From Chloroflexota bacterium (GTDB lineage Bacteria; Chloroflexota; UBA4733), in assembly GCA_023381895.1 (NCBI GenBank), contig JAMCTA010000123.1, forward strand, positions 1-64,000: DNA of 64,000 nt. The letters run 5' to 3'. Positions 40,461 through 48,154 of the stretch are shown here, piece by piece; the first letter of the stretch is position 1, and every line of letters begins with the position of its first letter. Position numbers and translations under genes: made by a program. The notes beneath the pieces are model-generated. The model saw only the letters and a list, made by a program, of their open reading frames with translations. It was not told where the DNA came from and did not search any database.

Positions 40461-41285
40461 CTACGGTGCGACCAAGAAGCGCTCACCGATGGCGAGCATC
40501 TTGAATGCTTGCCCCGGACACGTGCGGAAGAGGTGATCCACGAAGAAGGCGGGATTCTCCGTGTTGCCGGTGAAGAGATCATAGTGGAGTGGCACGATAA
40601 GCTCGGCCCGTACCATTTGGGCGAGATCGACAGCTTCACGATAGTTCATGTTGCCGGCGATATTGCGGCGGTTACGTAGCCAGTCGCGACCATTGATCGG
40701 CAGAAACGCGACGTGCGGACGGAACGGTTGCAAATCCTCTGCCTGTCCATCGAAGCCAACGGTATCACCAGCGTGAAAGAGGCGTATGCCATCCATCTCT
40801 ACAACGTATCCGAGGTAGAGATGGTTGCCTCTCGCATTCAGCTCGAACTCCTCATGCTTTGCACGCAGTGGAGTGACCTTGAGAGATCGTCCCTCGATAG
40901 ACTCGCCCACAACTGCAGTCACCAGCTGATCCCTAGACACGCCAGCGTCGAGCGCGATGCCGAGGTGCGGCTCAGGAACGACGACACGGCACTGCGGAAA
41001 ACGGCGCGCCAGGGGCCCTACTGTCCCTGGATCAAGGTGATCGAGGTGATGATGTGTACATAGCACCCAGTCAATCGCCGCCAGCTCATCGATATGGAGT
41101 GGCGGCGGATAGAGGCGGCCAGGGTTTTCACGAAAGTAGGGGTCGATCAAGAGAACTCCGGCAGTGCTCTTCAAGACGATCGCGGCTTGGCCCAAGAACC
41201 AGCACGCCACCGTGCCCTCTGGAACTCTGTAGGTCGCGATGTCCTCAGCGAGCTCACGACCGTGACGGAAGAATCGTTCGGCCAT
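40461..41285 (-). CDS. Metallo-beta-lactamase-fold hydrolase (UlaG-like)
   Basis: The 274-residue protein has the MBL metal motif CTHHHLDHLDPG, later ligands in LFHAGDTVG, and LIVPLHYDLFTGNTENP. This matches the UlaG/RNase Z-like lactonase branch (L-ascorbate-6-phosphate lactonase family), which is metal dependent and cytoplasmic. The exact substrate cannot be assigned, since many UlaG-like proteins act on lactones, phosphodiesters or N-acylethanolamine lipids. It is encoded convergently to the YhaN-like gene, 56 bp apart, with no clear terminator in between. Confidence 0.85.
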   Translation of the reverse strand: MAERFFRHGRELAEDIATYRVPEGTVACWFLGQAAIVLKSTAGVLLIDPYFRENPGRLYPPPLHIDELAAIDWVLCTHHHLDHLDPGTVGPLARRFPQCRVVVPEPHLGIALDAGVSRDQLVTAVVGESIEGRSLKVTPLRAKHEEFELNARGNHLYLGYVVEMDGIRLFHAGDTVGFDGQAEDLQPFRPHVAFLPINGRDWLRNRRNIAGNMNYREAVDLAQMVRAELIVPLHYDLFTGNTENPAFFVDHLFRTCPGQAFKMLAIGERFLVAP

Positions 41286-41478
41286 CCTTCTCCCCTCTCT
41301 GGCTCAAGATTCTTGAAGCGTGAAGAGACGCTGTCAAGATGCTCTGGTGGCCGTCAATCCCTCCGCGAGGAGGCAATTGGCTAGCGCTCTTCTTCGCGAT
41401 CACGGATCTCTGATCGGTCTTTGGTGATGACTCCCTGGAAGTGAGACACTCTGGTCTGGACTGAAAGCAGCAATCAGA

Positions 41479-41497
41479 AGCCCCGACCTGCGGGGCT
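41479..41497 (-). terminator. Terminator hairpin at the end of the APH-like kinase gene
   Basis: AGCCCC (41479-41484) pairs with GGGGCT (41492-41497), and on the minus strand it is followed by CTTCTGATT. It overlaps the stop codon of the gene ending at 41496. The stem is short but GC-rich, and the T-tract is weak. Confidence 0.5.
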
Positions 41498-42524
41498 ACT
41501 CAGCCGCTCTCGTATCAGCAGCTGGCACATTGGCGAGCTCGACCACTTCTCGCCAACCGAAGTGCAGAGCCAGGTCCCGTGCCTGACGCAGGTACGCAAG
41601 AGAACGCTGGTGCTCCTCACCTTGGGAGTCAGAACTCCTTGCTGCTCGGGCCTCAGTGCTTGCGGCGTAGTCGAGAGACCTCAGCAGCGCTGCCAGAAGG
41701 AGCCGTTGCTCACTCCAGGGACGATCGTAGGCGCCTCGGACAATCTCCAGTGTGTCCTCAAGGCTCAGTGAAAACGGGGGAAAGAACACAAGGTCCGCGA
41801 GGTCCCATTCCAATGCTCCGACAGCCGCTGTTTCCCAATCAATGACCCATGCACGCTGGTCAACCAGCACGTTGAGAGGAACGCATGAGTTGTGGATGAT
41901 CTGCAACGGCTCTGCTAGGAGCGACCCGTGGAGCCTTCCGCCGCGTTCCCATATAGCGGTTCCGGATCTGTCATCCAACCCGAACAGTCGAGATAACGCG
42001 ACACGAAATCTGGCTCGGAGCGTTTCCTCTGTCACTTCATCAAGGTGTATGCTCGTGATGACGCGGCGGAACACTGCATCGTGCTCGGCGAGCGCACCGT
42101 GAAGTGAGGCCAGTGTCTGGAGGCCCAGCGCAATGGCCCCGCTGAGCGATTCCCGAGGTAGAGATAGTGCGAGCTCCGCCAGGGAGGGCGCTTGGAGATC
42201 CTCCATCGCGAGGAAGCCCCACGCACGATTGATCCCTACAGCGACAGGTCGCGGTGAGCCGCCTTGCCAGAATCGCTCGAGAAGGCGTAACAGCCAGTGC
42301 TCTCGCCGCAGGTGATGCTCCCAGAAGGGATCCTCGGACTTCCTCACGATTTTGACGATAACGCTCTCAGCAGACTCCAGACGCGTGAGCCGGAACACCG
42401 TGTTGCGGGAGCGTTGAGACAAGACTTCAAACGCGACGTTCGACTGCTCTGGCCAATCAAGACCAATCAACGCTCGAAATCGCCGGTCGGTGAACATCTG
42501 CCCCGTGGCATCCGTGACGATCAT
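41496..42524 (-). CDS. APH/choline-kinase-like phosphotransferase
   Basis: The ATG at 42524 overlaps the stop of the upstream transferase gene (ATGA). In-frame sequence reaching 42602 lies inside that gene and is rejected. The 342-residue protein is of the aminoglycoside phosphotransferase fold: FRLTRLESAESVIVKIVR (Lys), the catalytic loop IIHNSCVPLNVLVD (Asn replaces the usual Asp in HxD, so the loop is H-N-S), and the metal-binding VIDWETAAVGALEWDLADLV. The altered catalytic Asp is notable. The substrate is probably a sugar, lipid or cell-wall intermediate, given translational coupling to a MraY/WecA-like enzyme. Antibiotic resistance should not be assumed. Confidence 0.82.
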   Translation of the reverse strand: MIVTDATGQMFTDRRFRALIGLDWPEQSNVAFEVLSQRSRNTVFRLTRLESAESVIVKIVRKSEDPFWEHHLRREHWLLRLLERFWQGGSPRPVAVGINRAWGFLAMEDLQAPSLAELALSLPRESLSGAIALGLQTLASLHGALAEHDAVFRRVITSIHLDEVTEETLRARFRVALSRLFGLDDRSGTAIWERGGRLHGSLLAEPLQIIHNSCVPLNVLVDQRAWVIDWETAAVGALEWDLADLVFFPPFSLSLEDTLEIVRGAYDRPWSEQRLLLAALLRSLDYAASTEARAARSSDSQGEEHQRSLAYLRQARDLALHFGWREVVELANVPAADTRAAE

Positions 42525-44269
42525 CCCAGGACCAGCTCTGATTGCCGCGGCACTGATGCGGGCGTCGTTCCAGGTGTAACTGCCAAGACCTGCGACCGGC
42601 ACTGCTGGGCCGCTTCGAGATCGCCGGAGGCCTCAAGGTGCCCAGCGAGGTCCGTGAGGACCACGTCCAGCCGCCCTTCTTGATAGACATCGCGTAGCGC
42701 TCGCCGCCACGTGGCGACAAGGTTGGACAGCTCTCCTGAACGGACAGCAGCAGAGATCACGATGCTGGTGATCTCAGGCCGGAGCAAGAGGCTCAGCGGA
42801 CGGATGCGAGCCGCAAACTCGCGTGCGAGCGCTGGGCGCTCCGGCCAGCACGCCAGAGCAGCGAGAGCCCATGCATCGTGACGATGCAGCACGGCAACTG
42901 TGTGGAGAGGCAGGGGCAGCTCCCCACTTCCAAGCGGCACGACAGCTAGCTGGCGCTCAAGCGCCCATCCTCGGACCCTTAGGCCAAGGCCACGCCCAAC
43001 CACGAGGCACCGAGTCCCTCCTCTCGTCTCGATTCTCACGGTGACCCGTTTGGCGAAAGCCAGGACCCCAGCAACGAGCACAAGTCCTACTAGCCCCAGC
43101 ATCCACACGCCAGCGGCCGCTGGAGCTGTGCCCAGAGCTCTGATTGTTGCAGCACAGAGAACTCCGAGCAGTTGGAGGCTGAGGAGGACACTGAGAGTAT
43201 GAACGGGATCAAATCCGAGGAGGTTGAGATGGTAGTGCAGCGGTGTTGCGAGATACGGCAAAGGGAACTCAACGTGCGGAACAAAGGTCTTGGATGCGTC
43301 GAACCGGGTCAGCCTCACAAAGCGGCGGTAGAGAGGAGTCAGCACACCAGTTTGAATGAAGACGCTGCCACCTTCTAGAGTAATTGCCGCTGCAATGAGC
43401 GGCAGTAAGGAGGCATCTCCGGCTTGCAGTGGTGGCAAGGCGACGAGGGCACCAACTACCAGAGCTCCGCTATCGCCGAGATAGGCCCGCGCACGCCGCG
43501 ATATCCCGTTCGTTCGTGTCCAGTTGGAAGGCGTGTTCGATAGCAGCGCACCACTACAGCTGGCCAGTACGAGGATTCCAAGAAACACCAGATACGTGCT
43601 CCCTTGAGCGCCACCCAGGAGAACGAAGCCGCACCCAGAGATCACTCCGAATGAGCTCACGAGGCCATCAACACCATCTGCAAAGCCGGTTGATAGGACA
43701 GCCAGAACAAAAAGCGCCACGTCAGCCAGCAGCTGTATGACGCCAGAAGCGGACTGTACCGATACCGCTCCGGTGGCAACAAGGCCGGCAGCGACAAGTA
43801 CCGAGACAGCTCCCTGGGCAGCCAGTCTGATGCCCTCACTGAGCCCTTCGCCGCGCGACTTCGAAAAATCATCGAGCCAGCCCAGCGTGCCCTCGACAAA
43901 CGCGACAACGGCGCAGAGCATCAACGGGCCTCGGTGCGAAACGTCGCGGGTAGCGGTGAGGAGCAGTAGACCGGGGACAATGAGCGTTAAGACTGGGCCG
44001 ATGACGCTCGGCAACCGGGAGCTCTGCCTCGGATTCGACGGAGTATCGCGCCGGTATTCCCCCGACTTGTTCTCTATCGACCGAAAGCCCGGAAAGAGGC
44101 GCAGACCAACCTCAGCGCCAAGGGCGGTGAGAGCGAACGTACCGACACCAGCAAAAACAAGCCAAGCTACTGGCACCGGAACCGCGCTTGCCCTTCTTGC
44201 TCGTTGAATCAGCCCTCGGCGCTGTCGGCCGGGCTCTGGTCGCTCGGACGAGTGGAACGCGGAGTCCAT
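42521..44269 (-). CDS. MraY/WecA-like polyprenyl-phosphate phosphosugar transferase with C-terminal extension
   Basis: The 582-residue protein has about ten membrane helices. It carries the signature aspartates of the family: GWLDDFSKSRGEGL, STGFADGVDGLVSSFG and RRARAYLGDSGALVVGAL, followed by the cytoplasmic loop FDASKTFVPHVEFPLPY with a His near the usual HHH region. MraY is about 320-360 residues; here about 180 extra residues form a soluble C-terminal part with helical, TPR-like character (GHLEASGDLEAAQQCRSQVL). It probably moves a phosphosugar from a nucleotide to undecaprenyl phosphate. It overlaps the hypothetical gene upstream by 61 bp and the kinase downstream by 4 bp, so the three form one operon. 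Confidence 0.8.
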   Translation of the reverse strand: MDSAFHSSERPEPGRQRRGLIQRARRASAVPVPVAWLVFAGVGTFALTALGAEVGLRLFPGFRSIENKSGEYRRDTPSNPRQSSRLPSVIGPVLTLIVPGLLLLTATRDVSHRGPLMLCAVVAFVEGTLGWLDDFSKSRGEGLSEGIRLAAQGAVSVLVAAGLVATGAVSVQSASGVIQLLADVALFVLAVLSTGFADGVDGLVSSFGVISGCGFVLLGGAQGSTYLVFLGILVLASCSGALLSNTPSNWTRTNGISRRARAYLGDSGALVVGALVALPPLQAGDASLLPLIAAAITLEGGSVFIQTGVLTPLYRRFVRLTRFDASKTFVPHVEFPLPYLATPLHYHLNLLGFDPVHTLSVLLSLQLLGVLCAATIRALGTAPAAAGVWMLGLVGLVLVAGVLAFAKRVTVRIETRGGTRCLVVGRGLGLRVRGWALERQLAVVPLGSGELPLPLHTVAVLHRHDAWALAALACWPERPALAREFAARIRPLSLLLRPEITSIVISAAVRSGELSNLVATWRRALRDVYQEGRLDVVLTDLAGHLEASGDLEAAQQCRSQVLAVTPGTTPASVPRQSELVLG

Positions 44270-44610
44270 CCAAAGCCGCGGAGGCTCTTCTCTGTGGCTT
44301 GTTCATTCTGAAACTCGAGAATCAGTCCGAAAACCTGGAGAAGGAGGCGTTTCCCGACAGCTTCGTGTCCCATGTTGAGATCGTGCCGAATGTTAAAATC
44401 GATGCACCAACACTCGTGCTCGGTAAGAGCTATGGGTAGAGTCGGAGCTTTTGAGCCAGCCTCAAACTCTTTGAGGAGGCTGAAAACTTTGATCAGAAGG
44501 CCTTTCGCTCCACCAGGAGGACCATCATCGTCCTTCCACGTGTGACGAATGAGGTAATCAATGGCCCAGCAGTCGGCCTCACTCAGCTGAATGACTTTTG
44601 TCGGTTCCAC
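44209..44610 (-). CDS. Small protein with internal duplication, unidentified
   Basis: The 133-residue protein, starting at GTG 44610, consists of two related halves. The first has LSEADCWAIDYLIRHTWKDD and then KGLLIKVFSLLKEFE. The second has LTEHECWCIDFNIRHDLNMG and then KRLLLQVFGLILEFQ. Shared positions include Leu-x-Glu, Cys-Trp-x-Ile-Asp, Ile-Arg-His and the helix ending Glu-Phe. The conserved Cys, His and Asp could form a binding site, but no known family is recognised. Its 3' end overlaps the transferase gene by 61 bp, and the c-di-AMP receptor gene ends 21 bp upstream. Confidence 0.7.
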   Translation of the reverse strand: MEPTKVIQLSEADCWAIDYLIRHTWKDDDGPPGGAKGLLIKVFSLLKEFEAGSKAPTLPIALTEHECWCIDFNIRHDLNMGHEAVGKRLLLQVFGLILEFQNEQATEKSLRGFGWTPRSTRPSDQSPADSAEG

Positions 44611-44631
44611 GACTCGGTGCTCCTCTCACAC

Positions 44632-44919
44632 TCACAGGCGCTCGAAGCGACCAACATTGAGCACCATGACCGTAGCTGCACCAGTCCGGACAGCCCGATC
44701 TCCGCCAGTTGTGACGGTACGGGACTGACACGTCTCTCGAACAATCCGGAGAACTTCATCGACCTGGTCGTTATCCACCCCAACGAGAACAGTTGCATTT
44801 CCACGGCGCAGGAAGCCTCCTGCGGTCTCCAGGCGAGTTAGGCGAAAGTCTGCTTGTCGAAGAGCATCGCTGAGGGAAGCAGCGTCATCTTGCTGTGCGA
44901 CGACCGTAACCAGCTTCAC
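44632..44919 (-). CDS. Cyclic-di-AMP receptor (DarA/PstA, PII-like)
   Basis: The 95-residue protein starts MKLVTVVAQQDDAASLSDAL and has the family motif RLETAGGFLRRGNATVLVGV followed by VDEVLRIVRETCQSRT. This matches the PII-like cyclic-di-AMP receptors DarA/PstA (formerly YaaQ), which form trimers with one ligand at each interface and report second-messenger levels. It is a little shorter than the usual 105-110 residues. The output partner of this family is often unknown. Here it leads the run of genes encoding the duplicated small protein, the MraY-like transferase and the kinase, so it may tie that pathway to c-di-AMP. Confidence 0.88.
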   Translation of the reverse strand: MKLVTVVAQQDDAASLSDALRQADFRLTRLETAGGFLRRGNATVLVGVDNDQVDEVLRIVRETCQSRTVTTGGDRAVRTGAATVMVLNVGRFERL

Positions 44920-45018
44920 CGTTGCTCACCCTTCCATTCAGTAACTAGTGTAGCACTCACCCTCCGCACTGGCGGCGCGGGAAGAAAGCAGACTCGCGTG
45001 CCGGCACGCTAGCGCACA

Positions 45019-45423
45019 TTACCTACTATGCAGCCAGCGCTTCACACGCTGGACGACATCATCGAGCCCTCTGCGCTTCTGGGACTCGATGACCTGCCCT
45101 CGCCAGACGTGCGGAGGAGTAGGAGCAATGAAAGCGCGCACAAGTGAGATACCAATGGCATAGATGATCAGCAGTGATGCCACGGCTCCCAAGAGATGCG
45201 TCGCTGAAACACCCACGACAACTCTGCCAAACTGCGCCAGGATAACCAGAACAATCGCTACGAGAAACGCGTCACGGGCACCGGGCACAGGCACACTCCA
45301 GTGCGGACGGGATGTGTGCGGCACTCGTCGCCGAGGAGGATCACCAGGCCGCTTCTCGCCCGGAAAATCGGGGAGATTGTTAAGAATAGATCGAATCTCG
45401 CGCTCATACCGCGGTGCTGACAT
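45019..45423 (-). CDS. Small membrane protein of unknown function
   Basis: ATG 45423 follows CGGAGGTCAAGAT, so the in-frame sequence up to 45558 is rejected. The 134-residue protein has a basic, proline-rich cytoplasmic N-terminus, two membrane helices (DAFLVAIVLVILAQFGRVVV and LLGAVASLLIIYAIGISLVR) and a basic C-terminal tail. Similar two-helix proteins are common conserved genes without a known role. A palindrome at 44996-45009 (GCGTGCCGGCACGC) lies just beyond its stop and could help terminate transcription. Confidence 0.65.
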   Translation of the reverse strand: MSAPRYEREIRSILNNLPDFPGEKRPGDPPRRRVPHTSRPHWSVPVPGARDAFLVAIVLVILAQFGRVVVGVSATHLLGAVASLLIIYAIGISLVRAFIAPTPPHVWRGQVIESQKRRGLDDVVQRVKRWLHSR

Positions 45424-45562
45424 ATCTTGACCTCCGCGCAGGCGGTGGGTCTGCGTACGACCCAGAAGCACTTCACCCACAGTATCACACGGCTGTTCTA
45501 AGGGAGCAACCACCAAGCGAGCACGTGCCTTTGTCACGACCGTGGTCCTGAAACTCATCCGG

Positions 45563-46345
45563 TCAGGAAATCACGAAGGTCTTCGTCACCGGACCAGCGC
45601 CAGCACGAGCAGTGACGGTTGCGATGCCCTTTCCTACTCCGTTGGGAACTGTCAAGCGAAAGGACACGATTCCTTGCGCGTTTGCGCGCTGTGTGATGGC
45701 GTGTGGAGGCTGATTCGGGTAGTGGATCGTCAGTGTGACCAATGCATGGGGGGCGGTGATGGCGACCGCCACGTAGGTCGAACCCAACGCCAGCGTCGTG
45801 GCACTGAGTTCGAGAGCTCGCACTCCCGCCCCTTGTGCCGTGGGATGCTCCACCGCTATCAATGGCGCGGAACGAGTTGGGCTCGGAATGGGCCTTGGAG
45901 ACTGGGACCGCCCGGTCGGTGCGATAGCCGCGCGGGTTACTGCTGTGGGAGACGGTCTCGGTGCCCTGGTCACCGTTGGCGTCACAGTTACCGTGGCCGT
46001 CACACTCGGCGCCCTGGTCACCGTTGGCGTCACAGTTACCGTGGCCGTCACACTCGGCTTTGGAGTTGCTGTCGGTACGGTAGTCGCAGTCGCTGGCACG
46101 CGCGTCGCAGTTGCTACAGGCTGTGTATGTGTAGGAATTGCTTGCTGCAGCGTCTCTGACATACTGAGCACCGCTGTCGCACTTGGCACCGCTGCGCCCT
46201 CGCGTGACCTGCCAGTCACAGATTGAATGCTCCGCTGCTGCAACACCACTGCCACGAGAAAGCCGACCAGGCCCACGAGAAGCACCACAGATGCAATATC
46301 GTGCCAGGCAGCTCCAAGTCGCTTCACACTCTCACGCCTGTTCAA
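45563..46345 (-). CDS. Membrane-anchored protein with Thr/Pro-rich stalk and Ig-like C-terminal domain
   Basis: The 260-residue protein has a short cytoplasmic N-terminus, one membrane helix (VVLLVGLVGFLVAVVLQQ), then a Thr/Val/Pro-rich stalk of about 120 residues containing two tandem copies of the 16-residue unit TVTVTPTVTRAPSVTA. The last 85 residues look like an Ig/CARDB-type beta domain (LGSTYVAVAITAPHALVTLT through TAGAGPVTKTFVIS-like strands). This layout suggests a cell-surface protein on a flexible, possibly glycosylated stalk. No enzyme motif is seen. Confidence 0.7.
   Translation of the reverse strand: MNRRESVKRLGAAWHDIASVVLLVGLVGFLVAVVLQQRSIQSVTGRSREGAAVPSATAVLSMSETLQQAIPTHTQPVATATRVPATATTVPTATPKPSVTATVTVTPTVTRAPSVTATVTVTPTVTRAPRPSPTAVTRAAIAPTGRSQSPRPIPSPTRSAPLIAVEHPTAQGAGVRALELSATTLALGSTYVAVAITAPHALVTLTIHYPNQPPHAITQRANAQGIVSFRLTVPNGVGKGIATVTARAGAGPVTKTFVIS
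45963..46058. repeat. Two tandem copies of a 48-bp unit in the stalk of a surface protein
   Basis: Bases 45963-46010 and 46011-46058 are near-identical, beginning GCCCTGGTCACCGTTGGCGT. The unit is 48 bp (16 codons) and stays in frame, so copy-number change would lengthen or shorten the Thr/Pro stalk without disrupting the protein. Confidence 0.85.
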
Positions 46346-46481
46346 TCACAGCCCACACCGCGCTCCGCACGAGAGTCTACGCAATACTTCACAAGGTCCC
46401 ACTCTTACATCCGAATCGCTCCCTTGTTCAGAAACGAAGTAGCACTGGTCTCTTCCGGGAGAAACCATTCAGAGGACGTGA

Positions 46482-47465
46482 TCATTGACGGGCCCACAGC
46501 CACACATCGCGGCGCTGATCGCCAATCCGCAACCAATTATTGAGTAAGCTTACACGCCTGAATCCAAGACTCTCGATCCACGTGTCGTGGTCTTCTCGTG
46601 GCAATGCCGCTGTCCAGAGGGGGCTGTCTGGCCAGCGAAGCTCATTGGTCAAAAGCTGGCAGTGCTGCTCAAATCCTGGCACGATACCAAGATCTACACG
46701 CCAAGCATCGCCAAACCAGCAGGGATCGGGTTGCATGAGGCACCATCCCACCGTGGCTCCCGAGTGGCTTTCAAGCACACGCTGCTCTCCGGTCTCGAGC
46801 TGTTCTGTCCGTCGCATAAACGTGATGAACGGTCCTTCGAGGTTGCCCTGCCCCTTCACACCAAGGCAACCGAAACGCGGTAGCGCTTCTGTCCCCGCGG
46901 GTGCAATGAATGCTGGCACATTCAATGCCGGCCAATCGCCCCACGCTAGCGCCCGCGCGTGTACCGGTCCCTGCGGAAGGAGGTACTCTTGGACCGCATC
47001 AGCGCTAGCGCGCCACATCATAGAGCCCGATCCGGGAGCAACCGAATGGAAGCCGAAAGAATGATAGATCCAGTAAGGATGAGACTCGAAGCCAGTACCC
47101 AGCGTGAGCACGCGGATGCCGTCTCGAAGGCACTGCGTCATCTGGACCGCCATAAGCTGCCGATAGGCTCCCTGCTGACGCCAAGCCGGTGCGGTAAAGA
47201 CGTGACTCACGATGCCGGAACCACGAGCATCGGAGACCATCACCTGACTGATGAGTTCACTCCGCACTGTGGCAACGTAGAAGCGTACTCGCAAGCCAGA
47301 GAGCGTCTCACGGAGCGCGCGCGCTAGATGATACTGCCAGTCCGCTCCCTTGTGAGCTAGAAAGGTAAGCAATTTGCCAGCCCAATTGAGGTCGGGTGCC
47401 TCGACAAAGCCCAAATCGACCGACTCCCCAGTCTTGAGGTTTCCTGACCCAAGAAATTGGTACAC
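46482..47465 (-). CDS. GNAT-family N-acetyltransferase
   Basis: GTG 47465 follows AAGGAGTAGCAACCG and gives 327 residues. The N-terminal half has the GNAT core with the acetyl-CoA pyrophosphate loop region VSHVFTAPAWRQQGAYRQLM and then VLTLGTGFESHPYWIYHSFG, the typical C-terminal strands of the fold. The second half (from about residue 190) may be a second, degenerate GNAT-like domain (VESHSGATVGWCLMQPD-type strands). The substrate is unknown. The gene stands alone between a surface protein and a divergently encoded thioredoxin-like protein. Confidence 0.8.
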   Translation of the reverse strand: MYQFLGSGNLKTGESVDLGFVEAPDLNWAGKLLTFLAHKGADWQYHLARALRETLSGLRVRFYVATVRSELISQVMVSDARGSGIVSHVFTAPAWRQQGAYRQLMAVQMTQCLRDGIRVLTLGTGFESHPYWIYHSFGFHSVAPGSGSMMWRASADAVQEYLLPQGPVHARALAWGDWPALNVPAFIAPAGTEALPRFGCLGVKGQGNLEGPFITFMRRTEQLETGEQRVLESHSGATVGWCLMQPDPCWFGDAWRVDLGIVPGFEQHCQLLTNELRWPDSPLWTAALPREDHDTWIESLGFRRVSLLNNWLRIGDQRRDVWLWARQ

Positions 47466-47547
47466 CGGTTGCTACTCCTTAGCTAAACACGTATGCGAAG
47501 GAAGAGTATGCCACGTGGGCTCGACCGCCACTTGAGGAGTGTGAATC

Positions 47548-48147
47548 ATGGCCATCGCAGCTGAGCAGCTCAAGTCCGGCATGACCTATCAGCAGTTTCT
47601 GGACAGCATGACTCGGAATCGAGATCGCATCGAACAGGTGAGGTCATCCGTACAGCTGACTCCTGCCGAAGAGGAGTTCTTCGCCTCAATCAGTGAGCCC
47701 ATCGATACGCTTGTTCTCGCTGAAGACTGGTGTGGCGATGTGATTGCAGGATTACCGATACTGCAGAGGCTCTGCGCGGCATCAAAGGGCAAGGTAGTCC
47801 CCCACATCTTCCTACGTGATCAGCATCTCGATCTCGCTGACCAATTTCTCAATCAGGGAAAGTACCGGAGCATTCCCGTCTTCGCGTTCTTCGACTCCTC
47901 CGGACGGGAGCTGGGACGCTTCATCGAGCGTCCCCCTGCTTTCAACGAGCTGCGCGAACGGTACCGCGTTGCGCTTTACGCCGCCCACCCTGAAATGGGT
48001 AGCCCTGAAGCACCGGTGGACTCACTCACCGAAGCGCAAACTCAGGCGAGGAGGAAGCTGCTCGCCGAGCTCGATCGAGAGCTCGCCTCGGAGCGGACCC
48101 GGCTCACGATCCGAGACATCCGCACTATCCTTGAGGGCCACGTCTAA
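47548..48147 (+). CDS. Thioredoxin-like protein with a single active-site Cys (thioredoxin_9 type)
   Basis: The 199-residue protein has the thioredoxin-fold segment DTLVLAEDWCGDVIAGLPIL, where the usual CxxC is reduced to C-G-D-V, and a later cis-proline region YRSIPVFAFFDSSGRELGRF. It has no signal peptide, so it is cytoplasmic. Proteins of this family are often annotated as thioredoxin family with unknown targets, and one-cysteine forms usually bind thiols or act by a monothiol route. It is convergent with pncB, with only 7 bp between their stops. Confidence 0.85.
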   Translation: MAIAAEQLKSGMTYQQFLDSMTRNRDRIEQVRSSVQLTPAEEEFFASISEPIDTLVLAEDWCGDVIAGLPILQRLCAASKGKVVPHIFLRDQHLDLADQFLNQGKYRSIPVFAFFDSSGRELGRFIERPPAFNELRERYRVALYAAHPEMGSPEAPVDSLTEAQTQARRKLLAELDRELASERTRLTIRDIRTILEGHV

Positions 48148-48154
48148 GGCTGCT

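Noticed and set aside
41496..42524. Antibiotic resistance role of the APH-like kinase
   Set aside because: The fold is shared with many sugar and lipid kinases, the catalytic Asp is replaced, and the operon links it to a polyprenyl-phosphate transferase rather than to a resistance locus.
44996..45009. 14-bp palindrome as a strong terminator
   Set aside because: The stem is only 5 bp with a 4-nt loop and there is no T-tract, so it is mentioned only as a possible aid to termination.
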